64,000 nt of DNA from Bacillus_P idriensis_A (GTDB lineage Bacteria > Bacillota > Bacilli > Bacillales > Bacillaceae): the NCBI RefSeq assembly GCF_050483325.1, contig NZ_JBCMYF010000004.1:62001-126000 (forward strand). The letters are read 5' to 3'. Below the pieces are notes generated by a model. It searched no databases, was not told the origin of the DNA, and saw only the letters and a list, made by a program, of their open reading frames with translations. The translations under genes and the position numbers were made by a program. Shown here piece after piece: positions 52,321 through 59,620 of the stretch; position 1 is the first letter of the stretch; each line of letters starts with the position of its first letter.

Positions 52321-53154
52321 TTATTTTCCGTCTACAGGTACAACTGCACCTTCATATTTTTCTTCAATGAATGATTGAATCTCTTTTGAATGAAGAACGT
52401 CTACTAAAGCTTTGATTTCTTCTTTGTTTTCGTCGCCTTTTCGGACAGTAATGATGTTAACGTATGGTGATTCTGAACCTTCAAGTGCAATCGCATCTTT
52501 TTGAGGATTGAGACCTGCGCCAATTGCATAGTTCGTATTAATTAAAACCGCATCGCCTTCGTCGTTGTTGTAAGCCTGAGGCAGGATACTTGCTTCTACA
52601 TCTGCTTTGAATTTAAGATTTTTTTTGTTTTCACCGATATCATCAACTGTTGCAGTCGTTTTATCGACACCTTCTTTAATTGTGATTAAACCTTCGCTCT
52701 CAAGCAATGAAAGCATGCGGCCATGGTCAGCTACAGAATTACTCATGATAATTGTGCCGCCCTCTGGAATATCTTCTAACGATTTATGTTTTTTGGAATA
52801 AACTCCGATTGGCTCGATATGGATTCCGCCCGCATTAACAAAATCATAGTCTTTATTTTCTGCCATTTGAGACTCTAAATACGGAACGTGCTGGAAATAG
52901 TTCGCATCAATTTCTTCACTGGCAAGTGATTTATTTGGCAGGATGTAATCCTGAAATGGCACGATATCAAGTTCAATGCCCTTTTCCTCAAGCAATGGCT
53001 GAGCCTCTTCAAGGATTTCAGCGTGAGGTACGTTTGATGCACCAATTTTAAGCGTTTTTGTCTCTTCTCCTTCGCCGTTTCCGCCACCTGAACCACATGC
53101 TGCAAGAGCGAAAGCGGATGTTGCGAATACAGCACTTAACAATAATTTCTTCAT
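52321..53154 (-). CDS. metQ: MetQ, methionine-binding lipoprotein
   Basis: The 277-residue protein has a lipoprotein signal peptide with lipobox LAAC (Cys20) and the NlpA-family fold: LKIGASNVPHAEIL, DYILPNKSLASEEIDANYFQH and INTNYAIGAGLNP. It captures D- or L-methionine at the outer face of the membrane. ATG 53154 follows AGGGAGG. It is the last gene of metN-metP-metQ. Confidence 0.95.
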   Translation of the reverse strand: MKKLLLSAVFATSAFALAACGSGGGNGEGEETKTLKIGASNVPHAEILEEAQPLLEEKGIELDIVPFQDYILPNKSLASEEIDANYFQHVPYLESQMAENKDYDFVNAGGIHIEPIGVYSKKHKSLEDIPEGGTIIMSNSVADHGRMLSLLESEGLITIKEGVDKTTATVDDIGENKKNLKFKADVEASILPQAYNNDEGDAVLINTNYAIGAGLNPQKDAIALEGSESPYVNIITVRKGDENKEEIKALVDVLHSKEIQSFIEEKYEGAVVPVDGK

Positions 53155-53167
53155 TTGAATTTCCTCC

Positions 53168-53824
53168 CTAACGTTTATCTAATTTTGATGTAATAAAGTC
53201 TCCAATAAATTGGATGATAAATACAATGACTAATATCAGGATTGTGGCAATCATTGTTACAGCATTATTATTCCTCTGAAAGCCTTCAAGAAATGCAAGA
53301 TTTCCTAGTCCCCCGGCTCCGACTACCCCTGCCATGGCTGTGTAGCCGACAAGAGCAATAGCTGTTACGGTAATACCTGAGATTAGTGCAGGGGATGATT
53401 CAGGTATTAACACCTTCCAGATGATCGTAGATGTTTTTGCCCCCATTGACCTTGCTGCCTCAATGACTCCCTTATCAATTTCACGCAGAGCAATTTCAAC
53501 CATTCGTCCGTAAAACGGTGCGGCGCCAATGATCAAGGCCGGCAGTGCAGCCTTTGCCCCAAGAAACGTATCTAAAATGGCCTTTGTAAAAGGAATCAGC
53601 AGAATGATCAGAAGTATAAACGGAATGGACCTGAAAATATTCACGAATGCAGATATAATAATATTAACTGGTTTATTTTCCCAAATCCCGCCTTTAGAAG
53701 TTAAGAATAATAGCAGCCCGAGAACAATCCCCAAAATAAAGGTTGCAGCAACAGAGAATCCTGTCATAAACAAGGTTTCACTAGTTGCTTCCCATACATT
53801 TTCCCATCTAACGTTCTCAAACAT
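53168..53824 (-). CDS. metP: MetP, methionine ABC transporter permease
   Basis: The 218-residue permease has five to six membrane helices and the EAA-type coupling loop EIALREIDKGVIEAARSMGAK (near residue 125). ATG 53824 is preceded by GGAGG nine bases upstream and overlaps the end of metN by eight bases; a TTG two codons upstream is less likely. It is equivalent to MetI and B. subtilis YusB. Confidence 0.94.
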   Translation of the reverse strand: MFENVRWENVWEATSETLFMTGFSVAATFILGIVLGLLLFLTSKGGIWENKPVNIIISAFVNIFRSIPFILLIILLIPFTKAILDTFLGAKAALPALIIGAAPFYGRMVEIALREIDKGVIEAARSMGAKTSTIIWKVLIPESSPALISGITVTAIALVGYTAMAGVVGAGGLGNLAFLEGFQRNNNAVTMIATILILVIVFIIQFIGDFITSKLDKR

Positions 53825-54842
53825 TCGCAATCACCTCCGCTTCTACTTCCTGGTTGCGGATAAATGCCATCGCCTTATCCAGTTCTTCAGGTTCCCCGTC
53901 CATATGAATGAACAAGGTTCCATATGATCCGCTTTGAGTTTGAGATATTTTCCCCTGAAGGATATTTACTTCAATCGGATGATTTCGGATAAGATTCGTA
54001 ATGAGCGGACTTTCTGTTGAATCTCCCACAAATGTTAATTGAATAACCATTCCATCCTTGTATTTCTCAAGAATTAATTCCATTGTTTCCTGCGTATCGT
54101 CCGGCTCTGTAATTTGTTTCACAAAGCGCTTCGTAATAGCCTGCTGAGGTTTTTTGAATACTTCAAGTACCTCACCCTGCTCAACAATCCGTCCGTTTTC
54201 CATCACCGCAACCCGGTGGCAGATTTTACGGATAACGTGCATTTCATGTGTAATCAGGACAATTGTCAAACCAAGCCTTTCGTTAATATCCACAAGCAGC
54301 TCGAGAATGGCATCTGTTGTTTGCGGGTCCAGTGCTGATGTCGCTTCATCACAAAGCAAAACCTTTGGATTATTCGCAAGAGCTCTCGCAATGCCGACAC
54401 GCTGCTTTTGTCCTCCACTCAGCTGTGATGGATAGGCATCTTCCCTTCCTTCAAGTCCTACAAGCTTAATCAGCTCTTCTACACGGTTTATCCGCTGCTC
54501 TTTCTTTACTCCGGCAATTTCTAATGGAAACGAAATATTTTCCCGGACCGTTCTTGACCAAAGGAGATTAAAATGCTGAAAGATCATGCTGATTTCGTGT
54601 CTTGCTTTTCTCAATTCATCTCCGCGGATTTTATCGATCTTTCTCCCAGCTACTTGAATCGAACCGTCTGTGGGCTTTTCAAGTCCGTTAAGCAATCTGA
54701 TCAATGAGCTTTTTCCAGCTCCGCTATAACCGATAATTCCGAAAATTTCTCCTTGATTTATGTCCAAGTCAACTGAATCAACCGCGGTAACATTTCCGCT
54801 TTTGGATTGAAAAACTTTTTTGACATCCTTTAACGTAATCAC
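53817..54842 (-). CDS. metN: MetN, methionine ABC transporter ATPase
   Basis: The 341-residue protein carries Walker A GYSGAGKSS, signature LSGGQKQR and Walker B VLLCDEATSALD, followed by the C-terminal NIL regulatory domain (VQLTFVG-like start near 255, GSYGTLFIHMDGEPEELDKA). GTG 54842 follows GAAGGTG and matches the B. subtilis start; an in-frame TTG lies six codons upstream. The gene is preceded by an S-box leader. Confidence 0.95.
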   Translation of the reverse strand: MITLKDVKKVFQSKSGNVTAVDSVDLDINQGEIFGIIGYSGAGKSSLIRLLNGLEKPTDGSIQVAGRKIDKIRGDELRKARHEISMIFQHFNLLWSRTVRENISFPLEIAGVKKEQRINRVEELIKLVGLEGREDAYPSQLSGGQKQRVGIARALANNPKVLLCDEATSALDPQTTDAILELLVDINERLGLTIVLITHEMHVIRKICHRVAVMENGRIVEQGEVLEVFKKPQQAITKRFVKQITEPDDTQETMELILEKYKDGMVIQLTFVGDSTESPLITNLIRNHPIEVNILQGKISQTQSGSYGTLFIHMDGEPEELDKAMAFIRNQEVEAEVIANV

Positions 54843-54911
54843 GACTTCACCTTCTTCCAAAATTCAACTCACTATCATTTTGCGCGAAATATGTCAGGTT
54901 CATGTTGAGAA

Positions 54912-55062
54912 AAGACAAGCGCAAGCGCCAGTTTAGCTCAGGCATGACAGATAAGATCCGACAGAAAAGACTTTTTGCCACTGCTTACGGACCGTTCTGG
55001 CTGAGGAGCCTGAGCGACTCCGCTCGCCATCGAGCGCAAAATTTTATCCTTTCTTATCTCTA
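54912..55062 (+). repeat. Dispersed intergenic element between the S-box terminator and metN
   Basis: It begins AAGCGCAAGCGCCAGTTTAG, contains CTCAGGCATGACAGATAAG and CCGTTCTGGCTGAGGAGCC, and ends in TTTATCCTTTCTTATCTCT. The blocks and the tail match the 33.28-kb copy. It occupies the leader of metN, opposite in sense to transcription. Confidence 0.78.
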
Positions 55063-55064
55063 AA

Positions 55065-55101
55065 CAAAAATGCCTTTCTGCAAAAATGAGCAGAAAGGCA
55101 T
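55065..55101 (-). terminator. S-box attenuator before metN
   Basis: ATGCCTTTCTGC pairs perfectly with GCAGAAAGGCAT on the minus strand, followed by TTTTTG. It follows the SAM aptamer directly. Confidence 0.9.
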
Positions 55102-55117
55102 ATCAATAGAAGAACCT

Positions 55118-55234
55118 TCCTCTCATCTTTCAAAGCTTAAACATCAGCTTTGAGTGAATTGGCACCTTTTCAATAAAATTGACGGTTGCCGGGCTTCGCA
55201 GGGCACTTTCCCTCCACCTCTCTGGATAAGAGAC
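55118..55234 (-). promoter_or_regulatory. SAM riboswitch (S-box) of metNPQ
   Basis: Read on the minus strand it has the class I SAM aptamer elements in order: CTTATCCAGAGAGGTGGAGG, the GAAGCCCGGCAACC core, GGTGCCAATTC, and a closing GATGAGAG that pairs with CTCTTATC. High SAM should stabilise the aptamer and the following terminator, shutting off methionine uptake. Confidence 0.95.
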
Positions 55235-55291
55235 TTACAATTTATTAAATTAATTTACGTTTGATTTCAGTGAGTTTGTACTACGTTTGTG

Positions 55292-55321
55292 ATTTTATCA
55301 TGTGTCAAAAGAAGGTGTCAA
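55292..55321 (-). promoter_or_regulatory. Sigma-A promoter of the S-box-metNPQ transcript
   Basis: TTGACA (55316-55321) and TAAAAT (55292-55297) are 18 bases apart on the minus strand, about 60 bases before the aptamer. Confidence 0.75.
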
Positions 55322-55336
55322 TCCTAAAGTGTTTTA

Positions 55337-56659
55337 TTAATTTGAAAAGACGGATGATTCAATTAATGATTTCACACCTGTTGCTTGTTCAATCGCTTGT
55401 TCGAGGTCCTCTAAAAGATCATCAATATGTTCAATTCCAACTGACAATCGGATTAAGTCCTCTGTTACTCCTGATTTTTTCAATCCTTCTGCATCCAGCT
55501 GCTGATGAGTCGTGCTCGCGGGATGAATAATCAGGCTTTTGGCATCTCCGACATTTGCTACATGTGACCAAAGATTAACGGAATTAATTACCTTTGCACC
55601 TGCTGAACGGCCGCCATCAATGCCAAACACGACAACTGCTCCGGCTCCTTTAGCCAAATATTTATCCGCAAGGGCATTATCTGGGTGCTGTTCATCTTCC
55701 GGGTACAGGACCCATTTAACAGCAGGATGCTCATTCAAATATTGTACAACTTTCCTCGTATTAAAAATATGCTCTTTCATTCTTACATGAAGGGTTTCCA
55801 GCCCTAAACTAAATTGAAAAGCATTAAACGGACTAATTGCAGGGCCTAAATCCCTCAAAAGCTGAACCCGTGCTTTTACTATGAAAGCTGTTTCAGGCAA
55901 TACCTCCGCATATACCAGATTGTGATAACTTGGGTCTTGTGCCGTAAATCCGGGGAACTTATCTGAATTCCAGTCAAACTTTCCTCCATCTACGATAATT
56001 CCGCCAAGTGTCGTGCCATTTCCAAGCAGCCATTTCGTTGCAGAGTGTATAACAATATCTGCTCCGTGTTCGATTGGCCTGCATAAGTAAGGAGTTGCAA
56101 AGGTATTATCAATAATTAAAGGGATTCCTGCTTCATGCGCAATTTTCGCAACTGCCTCAATGTCAAGAATCTGAAGACTCGGATTGCCGATGGTTTCTGC
56201 AAAAATCGCCTTAGTTTTCGGGGTAATCGCGTTCCGGAAGTTCTCTGGTTCATTCGCATTTACGAACTTAGTCTGAATCCCGTACTTTGGCAATGTCGTC
56301 TGAAAAAGATTATAGGTGCCCCCGTAAAGGCTTGAGGCAGAGACAATCTCATCTCCTGTTCCCGCAATATTTAATATGGAGAGTGTGATCGCTGCCATGC
56401 CGCTTGCTACAGCAAGGCTTCCTACTCCCCCTTCTAACTCTGCAACTCTTTCTTCAAAAACCGTGGATGTAGGATTATGTATACGGGTATAAATGTACCC
56501 CTGCTCCTTTAGGGCAAATAAATCGGATGCATGATCAGTATCATTAAAAACATAAGCGTTAGATTGATAGATCGGCACAGCCCGCGCTCCTGTCGCCGGA
56601 TCTTTCTGCAGCCCCCCATGTACATTTACTGTTTCAAGACGATACTTATTTTGTCCCAT
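55337..56659 (-). CDS. metY: O-acetylhomoserine sulfhydrylase/aminocarboxypropyltransferase (homocysteine synthase)
   Basis: The 440-residue PLP enzyme of the Cys/Met metabolism family has RIHNPTSTVFEERVAELEGG, the PLP lysine in VIHSATKWLLGNGTTLGG (near residue 210) and SLIIHPASTTHQQL. Length above 420 and the extended central region are typical of MetY rather than cystathionine gamma-synthase. It makes homocysteine directly from O-acetylhomoserine and sulfide. ATG 56659 follows AGGGAG. An S-box precedes it, and metNPQ lies downstream under a separate S-box. Confidence 0.93.
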   Translation of the reverse strand: MGQNKYRLETVNVHGGLQKDPATGARAVPIYQSNAYVFNDTDHASDLFALKEQGYIYTRIHNPTSTVFEERVAELEGGVGSLAVASGMAAITLSILNIAGTGDEIVSASSLYGGTYNLFQTTLPKYGIQTKFVNANEPENFRNAITPKTKAIFAETIGNPSLQILDIEAVAKIAHEAGIPLIIDNTFATPYLCRPIEHGADIVIHSATKWLLGNGTTLGGIIVDGGKFDWNSDKFPGFTAQDPSYHNLVYAEVLPETAFIVKARVQLLRDLGPAISPFNAFQFSLGLETLHVRMKEHIFNTRKVVQYLNEHPAVKWVLYPEDEQHPDNALADKYLAKGAGAVVVFGIDGGRSAGAKVINSVNLWSHVANVGDAKSLIIHPASTTHQQLDAEGLKKSGVTEDLIRLSVGIEHIDDLLEDLEQAIEQATGVKSLIESSVFSN

Positions 56660-56688
56660 TTTTCCCATCTCCCTTAAATAAAATCAAA

Positions 56689-56713
56689 TAAAAAACCCCT
56701 TCAAAGAAGAGGT
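56689..56713 (-). terminator. S-box attenuator before metY
   Basis: On the minus strand CCTCTTC pairs with GAAGGGG around TTT, followed by six T residues. Upstream GAAGAG could form the competing antiterminator. Confidence 0.82.
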
Positions 56714-56730
56714 ACAATTACCATTCTCTT

Positions 56731-56842
56731 CTTATCTGCCAGAGCTTTCTCTCCCCATGCTCTGCTGGAATTGGCACCGTGTTGCATCAACCGGTTGCCG
56801 GGCTTCATCGGGCCAAGTCCCTCCGCCTCTCTTGATAAGGTT
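56731..56842 (-). promoter_or_regulatory. SAM riboswitch (S-box) of metY
   Basis: The minus strand has CTTATCAAGAGAGGCGGAGG, GATGAAGCCCGGCAACC, GGTGCCAATTCCAGC and a closing GATAAG, the complete class I SAM aptamer. The 200 bases further upstream (56843-57044) show no other feature that I can support. Confidence 0.95.
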
Positions 56843-57044
56843 ATTCGCACTTAAATCTAAAAGCTGTTTTAGCAAAGATTGTTGTTTTTCAGGATAAATG
56901 TTGTCCGTTTCTTTCCGATGCATTCCAATTAGGGCCTTTAATATCCAGTTCTAAAGCAACAAAGTTTACGAAAATAGTCAATCTAAAAGAATTGTAACAC
57001 TTCATTATTTCATTCGTCAATTAATAGTTTGAATTTTTAGATAA

Positions 57045-57374
57045 TTATTTAGACAGCTGAATAATCGACTCAAGCCTCAAGACATTCCGAAAAGATCCCT
57101 TAACCTCCAGCGCTCCAAGCTTAGCAAGCTGCAGAAGTCTGATCGGTGTATGAAAACAGTCTGAAAGATGATTTTCATCACCAGATACCAGTACATGTGC
57201 TGAAAGAGGATCATTCCCGCTGCTCAAAAAACACGTGCCTTTTTTCAGCACTAGAAGAACTGACTTTTGTTTCGATCCGGAACTGGTTATCTGTATTCTC
57301 AATTCTTCAATAGGGAGAAGCGGCTGGATAAAATGAGACGCATTCATTTTTTCTACAAACGAAAATAAGTCCAT
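57045..57374 (-). CDS. yusD: YusD, small protein with SCP2-like features
   Basis: From ATG 57374 (GGAGAG upstream) the product is 109 residues and corresponds by position and length to B. subtilis YusD. The pattern of a beta-strand-rich middle (RIQITSSGSKQKSVLLVLKKG) and a C-terminal LLQLAKLGALEVKGSFRNVLRLESI recalls sterol-carrier-protein-2-like domains, but this is weak. Function unknown. Confidence 0.78.
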   Translation of the reverse strand: MDLFSFVEKMNASHFIQPLLPIEELRIQITSSGSKQKSVLLVLKKGTCFLSSGNDPLSAHVLVSGDENHLSDCFHTPIRLLQLAKLGALEVKGSFRNVLRLESIIQLSK

Positions 57375-57525
57375 TTTTTGTCTCTCCATTTCTTTCTTTT
57401 CTTTTCTGTCGTAAAGTATTAATTCGTTTTGATATGAATTAACACCTTTAAGAAAGGTTCGACACTTTATTGGACTTGGACAGACAAAATAATCGTTCTT
57501 TTCTATTTCCCAAGAAATATGTCAA

Positions 57526-57549
57526 ATGCCGCCCTTATCAGGCGGCATA
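57526..57549 (-). terminator. Possible terminator overlapping the yusE stop
   Basis: ATGCCGCC pairs with GGCGGCAT around TGATAAG, with the yusE stop in the loop. The following T tract is short (TTTGACATATTTCTT). Confidence 0.5.
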
Positions 57550-57846
57550 TTCTTTCAATATTTGATAAATATGTTCTACAGAATGAAAGGCATATTTCTT
57601 ATGCACAACTTCTCCATTTTCAAAAATAAGCATGCAGGGTACACTTTCTATTCCCCACTCGATTGCCTGCTTTGGAAGAAAATTCAGGTTTGCCGTATGG
57701 ATGGTTAAATCCGGAAGCAATTCTTCAACAACAGTCAGCATTTTTTTTGCCAGCTGACACGTTCCGCAAAATGGAGTGTATAGATAAAGAATGCCAAATT
57801 CTATTTCAGCAAAACGATCTAATTGTTCTTCCTGAATTTCAATCAT
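57538..57846 (-). CDS. yusE: YusE, thioredoxin-like protein
   Basis: The 102-residue protein has a thioredoxin fold with active site YTPFCGTCQLAKK (CGTC, residues 27-30) and the cis-proline region GIESVPCMLIFENGE. Such a CGTC protein is a candidate disulfide reductase. GGGAG is 13 bases from ATG 57846, rather far. It follows yusF by 33 bases. Confidence 0.87.
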   Translation of the reverse strand: MIEIQEEQLDRFAEIEFGILYLYTPFCGTCQLAKKMLTVVEELLPDLTIHTANLNFLPKQAIEWGIESVPCMLIFENGEVVHKKYAFHSVEHIYQILKEYAA

Positions 57847-57879
57847 TGCTTTATCTGATACTCCCTTTTTTAAAAAAAA

Positions 57880-58227
57880 TTATAAATATTTCGCCTGAAC
57901 ATCAATATTTGCGCTTAAAAGCACTGCAGCAACATGCTGATCAGGTGCAGTCGCAACTTCACGGTACATTCTATCTATAAATAAATGCGCAGCTTCGGGC
58001 AGTTCCCGCTTGAATTGTTTTCTGAGGCGATCCCCTGATTCATCTGAGTCGACGAGCACATATACATCTCGATAAAACAGCTCTTCAATCATTTCGTCTA
58101 AACGTGTAAGACTTATTGTGCCATTTGTACAGATGATTTCAACAGGTTCATTTACAACATTCAGAACCTTGCGTTTATCAGATGTTCCTTCAACGATTAT
58201 GACCTTTTCAACCTCAATTGCAGACAT
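57880..58227 (-). CDS. yusF: YusF, toprim-domain protein
   Basis: The 115-residue product is a stand-alone toprim domain with VIIVEGTSDKRKV carrying the catalytic-type glutamate near residue 13, and VYVLVDSDESGDRLRKQF carrying the DxD motif near 57-59. It resembles the domain of RNase M5 and small primase-like proteins; the substrate is unknown. ATG 58227 follows AGGTGATGG. Confidence 0.88.
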   Translation of the reverse strand: MSAIEVEKVIIVEGTSDKRKVLNVVNEPVEIICTNGTISLTRLDEMIEELFYRDVYVLVDSDESGDRLRKQFKRELPEAAHLFIDRMYREVATAPDQHVAAVLLSANIDVQAKYL

Positions 58228-58323
58228 CGCCATCACCTATTCAGTCAGTATGTGTTATATTATAACCTATTCGAATTGTATGAGGTTGTTTCTAAAATGA
58301 TATGAAAAGAAAATAAATTGAAC

Positions 58324-58358
58324 AAAAATGGCAGCGGAACATTTCATTCCACTGCCAT
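58324..58358 (-). terminator. Terminator after yusG
   Basis: AATGGCAGTGGAA pairs with TTCCGCTGCCATT (one mismatch) on the minus strand, followed by TTTTG. Confidence 0.85.
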
Positions 58359-58362
58359 TCGA

Positions 58363-58608
58363 TTAGCACCAGCCGTTTTCTTCGTCACAATCTACATACT
58401 TTTCATCTTGTTTTGATAAAACGTCTGCATACTGGAAAAAGGAATGGTTTTCTTCTTCATATCCATTTTTCAATGAAACCTGATTTCCATTTTGACCAAA
58501 AGACATTGTGCCAATTTGCTCTTTTTCAAAAAACAAGTTCATTTGACCAGCCGAAAAACGTCCTGTAACCCGATCTGTAATATCTAAACGTTTCTTTTCA
58601 AAAGACAT
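58363..58608 (-). CDS. yusG: YusG, DUF2553 small protein
   Basis: The 81-residue protein (MSFEKKRLDITDRVTGRFSA...) is hydrophilic and acidic, ends in a cysteine-containing tail (YVDCDEENGWC), and matches B. subtilis YusG in position and length. AAAGGAGGG lies before ATG 58608, inside a 9-bp hairpin (58613-58643) that may limit translation. Function unknown. Confidence 0.85.
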   Translation of the reverse strand: MSFEKKRLDITDRVTGRFSAGQMNLFFEKEQIGTMSFGQNGNQVSLKNGYEEENHSFFQYADVLSKQDEKYVDCDEENGWC

Positions 58609-58612
58609 ATTT

Positions 58613-58643
58613 GAACACCCTCCTTTTATACCTTAGGGTGTCC
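58613..58643 (-). promoter_or_regulatory. Hairpin enclosing the yusG ribosome binding site
   Basis: GGACACCCT pairs with AGGGTGTTC (one G-U pair) around AAGGTATAAAAGG, and the 3' arm holds part of the Shine-Dalgarno sequence. No T run follows on the minus strand, so it is not a terminator of gcvH. Confidence 0.45.
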
Positions 58644-58660
58644 TTTTTCCGTGTCCTTTA

Positions 58661-59044
58661 TCAGTCTTCGTTTGTCATTTCCACATATTGCTCAGCAGTC
58701 ATTAAGCTGTCAACATCACTGACATTGCTAGGCTCGATTACGATCATCCAAGCTTTTTCGTAAGGTGACTCATTTACAAATTCCGGGCTGTCATCGAGAT
58801 CTTCATTGATTTCGACAACTTTTCCGCTGATTGGCGCGTAAAGCTCAGAAACTGTTTTAACAGATTCAACGCTGCCAAAAGGCTCGTCTGCTTTAATTTC
58901 ATCTCCAACTTCAGGAAGCTCAACAAATACAATATCCCCAAGTTCTGATTGAGCAAAATCGGTGATTCCGATACGTACTTTTTCGCCTTCCACTTTAACC
59001 CATTCGTGCTCTTCAGAATAACGAAGTTCTTTTGGTGTGTTCAT
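58661..59044 (-). CDS. gcvH: GcvH, glycine cleavage system H protein
   Basis: The 127-residue lipoyl carrier has its lipoylation lysine at residue 63 in FGSVESVKTVSELYAP. It shuttles the aminomethyl group in glycine cleavage; in B. subtilis it is also the hub from which lipoate is transferred to other enzymes. Its lipoate would come from LipA. ATG 59044 follows TGGAGGT. Other glycine-cleavage genes are not in this window. Confidence 0.96.
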   Translation of the reverse strand: MNTPKELRYSEEHEWVKVEGEKVRIGITDFAQSELGDIVFVELPEVGDEIKADEPFGSVESVKTVSELYAPISGKVVEINEDLDDSPEFVNESPYEKAWMIVIEPSNVSDVDSLMTAEQYVEMTNED

Positions 59045-59103
59045 TTTTATTACCTCCAAGTTTTATCATGTTTATTTGTAAAAAGACTGAAGTGAAAAGT
59101 CTT

Positions 59104-59466
59104 CTACTTCTTTCCCCATGTTTCTTCAAATTGATCTTCTTTAAAGCCGACGGTAACTTTCTTGCCGTCTGTTGTTAATGGCCTTTTGATGAGCATGCCG
59201 TCTGATGACAGAATCTCAAGCAGTTCATCTTCAGATAAAGAAGCAATCTTTTCTTTCATGCCTAATTCACGGTATTTTTGACCGCTGGTATTAAAAAACT
59301 TTTTTACTTCCAGCCCACTGTTATCAAGCATTGTTTTTAATTCTTCTTTTGTCGGTGGATTTTCGACAATATGTACATCTTCTGCCTGCAAATTGTGATC
59401 TTCAAACCACTTTTTTGCTTTTCGGCATGTACCGCATTTTGGATACCAGTAAAACGTAAGAGCCAC
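59104..59466 (-). CDS. yusI: YusI, ArsC/Spx-family thioredoxin-like protein
   Basis: The 120-residue protein has YWYPKCGTCRKAKKW with the CxxC at residues 11-14 and LLEILSSDGMLIKRPLTTDG, the ArsC/Spx family C-terminal block. It is in the YusI subgroup, whose role is unknown. GTG 59466 is preceded by GGTGGTGAA and matches the B. subtilis start; a TTG lies six codons upstream. Confidence 0.9.
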   Translation of the reverse strand: MALTFYWYPKCGTCRKAKKWFEDHNLQAEDVHIVENPPTKEELKTMLDNSGLEVKKFFNTSGQKYRELGMKEKIASLSEDELLEILSSDGMLIKRPLTTDGKKVTVGFKEDQFEETWGKK

Positions 59467-59574
59467 TCTTTTCACCACCTGCAACCGTAATTGAACAACA
59501 TTATTTTACCACAATCATTTGGACAATCATAATCACAAGTTTCGATCTTCTAAATTCCAGATTCCGCAAAGAAA

Positions 59575-59607
59575 TAAGACCTTTTCCGTTGCTGGAAAAG
59601 GTCTATT
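59575..59607 (-). terminator. Terminator of the fadN-fadA-fadE operon
   Basis: AGACCTTTTCC pairs perfectly with GGAAAAGGTCT around a six-base loop, followed by TATTTC-rich sequence on the minus strand. Confidence 0.88.
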
Positions 59608-59620
59608 TCTTATGGTCTGC

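Noticed and set aside
58613..58643. Plus-strand intrinsic terminator (stem followed by TTTTT)
   Set aside because: There is no plus-strand gene upstream for it to end. The minus-strand role at the yusG ribosome binding site is more plausible.
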